A stretch of 64,000 nt of DNA from Cohnella hashimotonis. GTDB lineage: Bacteria > Bacillota > Bacilli > Paenibacillales > Paenibacillaceae. The stretch is taken from positions 4,464,001 through 4,528,000 of the forward strand of contig NZ_JAGRPV010000001.1 in NCBI RefSeq assembly GCF_030014955.1, read 5' to 3'. The notes under the pieces were generated by a model. It did not search any database and was not told the DNA's origin. It saw only the letters and a list, made by a program, of their open reading frames with translations. Shown one piece after another: positions 59,353 to 64,000 of the stretch (position 1 is its first letter; each line of letters opens with the position of its first letter). The position numbers and the translations under genes are program-made.

Positions 59353-60612
59353 CTAGGATAGGATCAGCTCCATGTTTTTGCGGGTCGCGGACCCGCTGAA
59401 CCGGCGGCTCACGTAACGGATCGAATTGCCCGATATGCTGTCGTTGATCTCGCTGTCGCCCATCAGCAGCAGTACGCTGCGTACCATCTCGTCTTCCGAT
59501 TCGCATACGAACAGGTCCTCGCCGTTGTTCGCGTCCAAGCCTTCGCTGCCGATCGCATTGGTCACGACCGGTACACCCCAGGACATCGCCTCGAGAATCT
59601 TCGTCTTGATCCCGGTGCCGAACAACAGCGGCGCGATCATAAGGGCGGAATCGCCGACGATCCGCTTGACGTCGTCCACCTCGCCCGTGACGATGACGCC
59701 GGGATGGTCGCGCTGCAGGCGCAGTACTTCGGCCGTCGGATTTTTGCCGACGATGTAGAAGACCGCCGCCGGGTTGCTCTGCTTGATTCGAGCCCAGACG
59801 CGCTCGCAAAAGTACACGGCCGCCGAGCTGTTGTGGGGAATGTCCATTTTTCCGACGAATACGACCTTGTTTTTGTCGTAAAGCCGGGAGCCTCTCGCCT
59901 GCATCCGCACGTCGGGCTCGACCTTCATCGGGACGCCGTGGCAGGACTCGTGACGCGTCGTTTTCCTGAAGTTTTGCGCTTCGGCCGGGGAGGTGAAGAT
60001 CAGATGGTCGAAACGCGGGGCCACTTGCTTTTCATACTTGCCCAGCATTTTGCTCTCAAAGGCGATGAGCCACTTCTGGACGAACTTCAGGTCCGCGAAC
60101 TTCTTCAGGCTGCTCGGCAGCTTGTCCGAGAACCCGCCGAGCACGGACGGAATGTACTGGAACCAGTCGAGCTGGCGGCGGTAGCGCAGTGATAAGAGAT
60201 CGTCGTAGCTCAGCACCTTGCGGCCCCGGCCCGGCGCCAGATATTCGGCCACCCGCACCATATCGTAGAGCACGAAGTCCGGTTCCTCTTCGCGGACGAA
60301 GTCCCGGATCTTGCGATGCGTCTTGCGGCTGTAGTATACCGATACCTGGAGCGGCCACTTGCGCCTGATCAGCGAATGGACGACGATGTTGTACAGCTTC
60401 TCAAGCTTGCCCGGCGGCGCGAGCGTCTCCAGCCTGCCGATCTCCGGCGGTCGCTGCGATAAATATTTGGGATCGTCCACGAACGAAAGATTGACGATTT
60501 CGCTGCCGGGGTATATCTCTTTCATGTGCCGAACGTATTGCAGCAGCATGTTTTTGCGGCCGTCCGTGCCGGGAAAAGGCAGCCGATTCGTAATAAACAA
60601 AATCTTGTTCAT
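59353..60612 (-). CDS. family 4 glycosyltransferase
   Basis: 419 residues. ILFITNRLPFPGTDGRKNML at the N-terminus, a long middle region, then KVVFVGKMDIPHNSSAAVYF and LLFGTGIKTKILEAMSWGVPVV, the pattern of the GT4 group of EPS clusters that includes stem-forming transferases. ATG with AAGGGTGG upstream. It follows the priming transferase by 12 bp, so it probably adds the second sugar. Confidence 0.88.
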   Translation of the reverse strand: MNKILFITNRLPFPGTDGRKNMLLQYVRHMKEIYPGSEIVNLSFVDDPKYLSQRPPEIGRLETLAPPGKLEKLYNIVVHSLIRRKWPLQVSVYYSRKTHRKIRDFVREEEPDFVLYDMVRVAEYLAPGRGRKVLSYDDLLSLRYRRQLDWFQYIPSVLGGFSDKLPSSLKKFADLKFVQKWLIAFESKMLGKYEKQVAPRFDHLIFTSPAEAQNFRKTTRHESCHGVPMKVEPDVRMQARGSRLYDKNKVVFVGKMDIPHNSSAAVYFCERVWARIKQSNPAAVFYIVGKNPTAEVLRLQRDHPGVIVTGEVDDVKRIVGDSALMIAPLLFGTGIKTKILEAMSWGVPVVTNAIGSEGLDANNGEDLFVCESEDEMVRSVLLLMGDSEINDSISGNSIRYVSRRFSGSATRKNMELILS

Positions 60613-60624
60613 TTGTCGCCACCC

Positions 60625-61317
60625 TTAAAAAGCGTCTTTGGCCCCAAGCAGCAGCTTGAAGGTCCGGAAAATGATCTTCAGATCCCCCCGAATGCTCCGT
60701 TTGCGAATGTATTCCAGGTCCAGCTCGACCATCTGCTCGAAGCTGAGATTGCTGCGTCCGGTCACTTGCCACAGTCCCGTGCAGCCTCCGCTTACGGAGA
60801 GCCGAAGCTTGTCGTAATCCGAGTACTCTTCCACCTCTCTTTGCAACGGCGGCCGGGGGCCGACGAGCGACATCTCGCCTTTGAGCACGTTCACGAGCTG
60901 CGGAAGTTCGTCGATGCTCGTCTTGCGGATGAAACGGCCGATCCGAGTAATCCGCGGGTCGTCCTTAAGCTTGAACATCGCGCCTTTGATCTCGTTTTGG
61001 GCCAGCAGCGCAGCGAGCTTCTGCTCGGCGTCGGGCACCATGGAGCGGAACTTGTACATCTTGAACTTGCGTCCGTTTTTGCCGATGCGCGTCTGTTGAA
61101 AAAAGACCGGCGCCTTCGGGCTTTCCAGCTTGATGAGCGTCGCCGTCACCGCGAAGATCGGGCTGAACAGCGCCAGCGCCACCAAAGCGCCCGCGACGTC
61201 CATGCCGCGCTTCACCGTCGTATACATAGCCAGCTTGCCGTCATTCTGGGCCGCGATCCGCTTGCGTTCGAAATCGGTCAGGCGGGCGACCAGCTCCATG
61301 TCATACCGCAGAGCCAT
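60625..61317 (-). CDS. priming sugar-phosphate transferase (WcaJ/EpsL-like)
   Basis: 230 residues. One N-terminal hydrophobic hairpin ([21 protein letters not shown]), then the catalytic bacterial-sugar-transferase domain: [49 protein letters not shown] and [10 protein letters not shown]. It moves a sugar-1-phosphate to undecaprenyl phosphate, starting repeat-unit assembly. It overlaps galU by 17 bp. Confidence 0.93.
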   Translation of the reverse strand: MALRYDMELVARLTDFERKRIAAQNDGKLAMYTTVKRGMDVAGALVALALFSPIFAVTATLIKLESPKAPVFFQQTRIGKNGRKFKMYKFRSMVPDAEQKLAALLAQNEIKGAMFKLKDDPRITRIGRFIRKTSIDELPQLVNVLKGEMSLVGPRPPLQREVEEYSDYDKLRLSVSGGCTGLWQVTGRSNLSFEQMVELDLEYIRKRSIRGDLKIIFRTFKLLLGAKDAF

Positions 61318-62200
61318 GACTATCCCCCACTTTCTCGCGCAAGATTAGCGACTCGAGCCCGTCCATCAGGCGGTACCTGAGCTCCTCGTCGCGCAATGCA
61401 AAATCGATTGTCGTCAGAATAAAGCCGAGCTTCTCGCCGACGTCGTAACGCATGCCTTCAAAGTCGTAGGCATGAACGCCTTGCGCTTCGTTGAGCCGCT
61501 GGATCGCATCGGTCAGCTGAATCTCGCCGCCCGCGCCAACCTCGTGTTTGCCGAGAAATTCGAAAATCTCCGGCGACAGCACGTAGCGTCCCATAATGGC
61601 CAGGTTGGAAGGCGCCTGTCCGATCGGCGGCTTTTCTACAAAACGCCGCACCTGGTACAGACGACCGCGCCGCTCGATCGGATCGAGGATACCGTAACGG
61701 TTCGTCTGGTCGGTACCGACCGCCTGCACGCCGATGACCGACTTGCCTGTTTGCTCGTACTGCTCGATCAGCTGCCGCGTGCACGGCGTGTCCGATTGTA
61801 CGATATCGTCGCCCAGCAGTACCGCGAACGGCTCGTTGCCGATAAAGTTGCGTGCGCACCACACGGCATGTCCGAGGCCTTTCGCTTCCTTTTGCCGGAT
61901 GTAGTGGATCTCGACGTTGGACGATTTGCGAACCTTGCTCAAAATATCGAGCTTGCCCTTCTCCTCCAGCGTGTGCTCCAGCTCGAAGGCGATGTCGAAG
62001 TGATCCTCGATCGCCCGTTTTCCTTTGCCCGTTACGACGATAATATCTTCGATTCCGGATTCGATCGCTTCTTCTACGATGTACTGTATGGTCGGTTTGT
62101 CGACGATCGGCAGCATTTCCTTGGGCATTGCCTTCGTGGCAGGCAGGAAGCGCGTGCCAAGACCAGCCGCAGGAATAATCGCTTTTCTCACTTTTTTCAT
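61301..62200 (-). CDS. galU: UTP-glucose-1-phosphate uridylyltransferase
   Basis: 299 residues, full family length. [32 protein letters not shown], and the VEKPP motif in [14 protein letters not shown]. It makes UDP-glucose for the glycosyltransferases and for Ugd. It lies after a 425-bp non-coding leader that separates it from the kinase gene. Confidence 0.95.
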   Translation of the reverse strand: MKKVRKAIIPAAGLGTRFLPATKAMPKEMLPIVDKPTIQYIVEEAIESGIEDIIVVTGKGKRAIEDHFDIAFELEHTLEEKGKLDILSKVRKSSNVEIHYIRQKEAKGLGHAVWCARNFIGNEPFAVLLGDDIVQSDTPCTRQLIEQYEQTGKSVIGVQAVGTDQTNRYGILDPIERRGRLYQVRRFVEKPPIGQAPSNLAIMGRYVLSPEIFEFLGKHEVGAGGEIQLTDAIQRLNEAQGVHAYDFEGMRYDVGEKLGFILTTIDFALRDEELRYRLMDGLESLILREKVGDSHGSAV

Positions 62201-62625
62201 ACGCTCTCACCCCATCCGTATTTCTCTTTAGATTTTCTATTCGAAGCGCTGTTCCGGGAATAAGTGTTAAAAAGCATTTAATTCGGATTCGTGGGCTATT
62301 CAAAATGAAATAGCGTCCAGAAAGCAGTTAACCTAGCCTTTTGCGCCCATTTGGCTGCACGATGCTTTAATTAAATGCCTTTTAACATTTATTTGGACCA
62401 GACTTGGCTTCCGGTCGTAAAATAGCTGCTTTATAGCAACTACGCCCGCCAGAAGCCAAGCTGCCCATTCTAAATAACACATTTCAGGGCATTGAACCCA
62501 TCCTCACGCCACACCCCTGACGATAAACGTCTAAGGTCCGCTGACCCACAGCATGGCCGAGTGCCTCCAGTGATAAAGGAGCAGGAGACATTTCCTTGGA
62601 ACGCGCGTCGTTCGATCGAAGCTTC
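62201..62625 (-). other. structured 425-bp leader between BY-kinase and galU
   Basis: No gene seen. Two strong inverted repeats: TGTTAAAAAGCATTTAATT (62265-62283) with its complement at 62369-62387, one mismatch in 19; and CTTGGCTTC..GAAGCCAAG closing 62403-62461 with a nested TAGCTGC/GCAACTA stem. Neither is followed by a T-run. In Bacillus subtilis and relatives the EAR antitermination RNA lies in the EPS operon just after the tyrosine-kinase gene; position alone suggests a similar element here. A promoter for galU is the plainer alternative. Confidence 0.45.
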
Positions 62626-63270
62626 CTAGCGCCCCCGGCGGTTAAATACCGCGCCTACGACCCGGACCCGTCCGGACGAGAGCGTCTCCTTCGCCTTCAG
62701 CACCGCATCCATCTTCGTCTTGCCCTTGCGGATGACGAGGACGGCGCCGTCGCACTTGTCGGCGACGATCATCGCGTCCGACGCGGCAGCCATCGACGTC
62801 GTGTCGACGATGACGATATCGAAGCGCGCTTTGGCAGTCTCGAGCATGGCGCTCATCGCCTCCGAATCAAGCAGCTCGGAGGGATTCGGCGGCATCGGCC
62901 CCGCGCATACCACTTGCAGATTCGGGTATGCCGTGCGGCGAGCGACCTGGTCCAGTTCGCCTTTGCCGGCCAACGCCGTGCTCAGACCCGCGTCGTTCGG
63001 CAGATCGAAGATTTGATGCTGCACGGGCGACCGAAGATCCGTATCCAGCAGCAGTACGCGCCGGCCGGCTTTGGCATAGGCGACCGCGATGTTGGAGGAC
63101 GTCGTGCTCTTGCCTTCCCCCGGCTCGGCGGATGCGATGGCGATCGTCTTCATGCCCTCGTCCCGGACCGACCATTCGATGCCTGTCTTTAACCTGCGGT
63201 ACGTATCGGCGGCCGCCGATTTCGGATTTTGCGCCGCGATCAATCCACGTTTACGCATCCAGCGTGACAT
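62626..63270 (-). CDS. BY-kinase / CpsD-like ATPase of the polysaccharide cluster
   Basis: 214 residues, ATG at 63270 with GAGGGGGAA upstream, overlapping the Wzz-like gene by 20 bp. AADTYRRLKTGIEWSV, Walker A SAEPGEGKSTTSSN, Walker A' LLLDTDLRSPVQHQIF, Walker B IVIVDTTSMAAASDAM. It works with the adjacent Wzz-like membrane protein to control chain length. The C-terminus (VVGAVFNRRGR) has no Tyr cluster, the usual autophosphorylation tail. Confidence 0.9.
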   Translation of the reverse strand: MSRWMRKRGLIAAQNPKSAAADTYRRLKTGIEWSVRDEGMKTIAIASAEPGEGKSTTSSNIAVAYAKAGRRVLLLDTDLRSPVQHQIFDLPNDAGLSTALAGKGELDQVARRTAYPNLQVVCAGPMPPNPSELLDSEAMSAMLETAKARFDIVIVDTTSMAAASDAMIVADKCDGAVLVIRKGKTKMDAVLKAKETLSSGRVRVVGAVFNRRGR

Positions 63271-64000
63271 TCGGCTTCCCCCTCGCTCCCATCGTCGTTC
63301 GTTCCGAATCGTCGGGTCCGATCAAGTCCCGATTGCGAATCCGCGGTATGTCGGCCAGCAGCGGCAGTCCCAGCTTGGCGCGCACCTCTTGTTCCGTCTT
63401 GACCGAATCGTCCATATGCTCCAGCAGAAAGGCCAGCGCAATCCCCATCAGGATCGACAGCACGAACGCGATCGCTACGTTCTTGACGGGACTTGAAGTG
63501 ATCGACCCTCCGCGCGCTTCCGGGTCGGCCCAGTTAAGGACGGAGACATTGTTCAGATTCATGAGCGTGCGAATCTCGGATTGGAACACCTTGGACACGG
63601 CGTTCGCCATGTTGGCGGCTCTGGCGTACGAGCCGTCCCTCGCGATCACGGTCATGATCTGGGTCTCGCTCACGGACGAAATGCCGATTTTACCTGCGAG
63701 CTCGCCTGCCGATGTATGGAGATCGGGATAAGCCGCGGCGACCTTTTCCAAAATTCGAGGCGTGAGGATCAGCTGCTTGAAGGTTTTGATCAGCAAAATG
63801 TTGGAGTTGATCGCGCCGGCGTCGGGCGCTGAGGACGTATTGCCGGGGGCTTCGCTTTGATACACCATCAGCTTGGCGGCTGCCTGATAAGTCGGTCTCT
63901 GTTGCGTCGTATAATATCCGACCGCCGTACACAAGACGATCGTAATTAAGGCGATCAGCCATAGCCTTTTCCTGATTACGCTCCAATATCGTTGAATTTC
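63251..64000 (-). CDS. Wzz/CapA-like chain-length and kinase-modulator protein (5' end cut by window)
   Basis: The last 249 residues are in the window. A TM helix (RLWLIALITIVLCTAVGYY) begins the visible part, followed by the extracellular Wzz region (YQAAAKLMVYQSE, SSVSETQIMTVIARDGSYA), a second TM (VAIAFVLSILMGIALAFLLEHMDDS) and a cytoplasmic tail with the conserved LGLPLLADIPR. It determines polymer length and activates the BY-kinase. The start lies beyond 64000. Confidence 0.9.
   Translation of the reverse strand, partial: EIQRYWSVIRKRLWLIALITIVLCTAVGYYTTQQRPTYQAAAKLMVYQSEAPGNTSSAPDAGAINSNILLIKTFKQLILTPRILEKVAAAYPDLHTSAGELAGKIGISSVSETQIMTVIARDGSYARAANMANAVSKVFQSEIRTLMNLNNVSVLNWADPEARGGSITSSPVKNVAIAFVLSILMGIALAFLLEHMDDSVKTEQEVRAKLGLPLLADIPRIRNRDLIGPDDSERTTMGARGKPNVTLDA

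Noticed and set aside
62201..62625. c-di-GMP (GEMM) or other classical riboswitch before galU
   Set aside because: I could not find the conserved core motifs of those riboswitches; only strong stems are visible, so only a general structured leader is reported.

Overview
The window looks like a chromosomal segment of a GC-rich member of the Paenibacillaceae (Paenibacillus or Cohnella type). The pointers are strong AGGAGG-type ribosome binding sites, a YesM/YesN two-component pair, UgtP/GalU-era Gram-positive exopolysaccharide genes with a Wzz-like protein and a separate BY-kinase, a DUF948 protein, and a paeninodin-type lasso peptide cluster. This is inferred from gene content only. No rRNA, tRNA, IS transposase, phage module or CRISPR array was seen.

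Layout. 0-6 kb: the N-terminal part of a CE2-type esterase, an AraC regulator, a PIG-L deacetylase followed by a NagB-like protein that lacks one catalytic Asp, and a secreted low-complexity protein. 5-20 kb: carbohydrate use, with an alpha/beta hydrolase, a phosphoesterase, a very large secreted alpha-amylase (CBM26, two CBM25 and three FnIII modules before GH13) behind LacI-type operators, an SGNH hydrolase, an orphan sugar-binding lipoprotein next to a YesM/YesN pair with repeated putative binding sites, a DUF948 protein, and an oligo-1,6-glucosidase. 20-24 kb: an ArsR repressor and MFS exporter sharing a 20-bp operator, a GT2 glycosyltransferase and a YsnF/DUF2382 stress protein.

24.3-36 kb is a visibly AT-richer accessory block. 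Nearly every gene is small, on the minus strand and of house-cleaning or resistance type (histidine phosphatases, GNAT, VOC, FlaR-like kinase, HD-DinB fusion, retropepsin). It contains four broken genes and a remnant. Between 33.1 and 35.5 kb, single-gene units are punctuated by four copies of a structured repeat of about 158 bp, an arrangement like an integron cassette array without an integrase.

36.1-64 kb is one long minus-strand gene train. Its upstream part (64 to 46 kb) makes and exports an exopolysaccharide: Wzz, BY-kinase, GalU, priming sugar transferase, glycosyltransferases, Wzy-like polymerase, Wzx flippase, pyruvyl transferase, GDP-mannose synthase, UDP-glucose dehydrogenase and a secreted glycoside hydrolase. 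Its downstream part (46 to 36 kb) is a lasso peptide cluster: cyclase, a 42-residue precursor gene at 42445-42573, HPr-kinase-like tailoring kinase, RRE protein, leader peptidase, nucleotidyltransferase-like protein and ABC exporter. A PAPS-type sulfotransferase overlaps the cyclase gene by ATGA, and an APS kinase (cysC) follows the exporter. This suggests a lasso peptide that could be both phosphorylated at its C-terminal Ser and sulfated, perhaps at a Tyr in an acidic context. That combination is the most interesting hypothesis in the window.

Two intergenic tandem arrays (17.6 kb, 4 x 52 bp; 52.9-53.5 kb, 12 x about 51 bp) share period and architecture and appear to be one repeat family. 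A 425-bp structured leader separates the BY-kinase from galU, the position where Bacillus EPS operons carry the EAR antitermination RNA.
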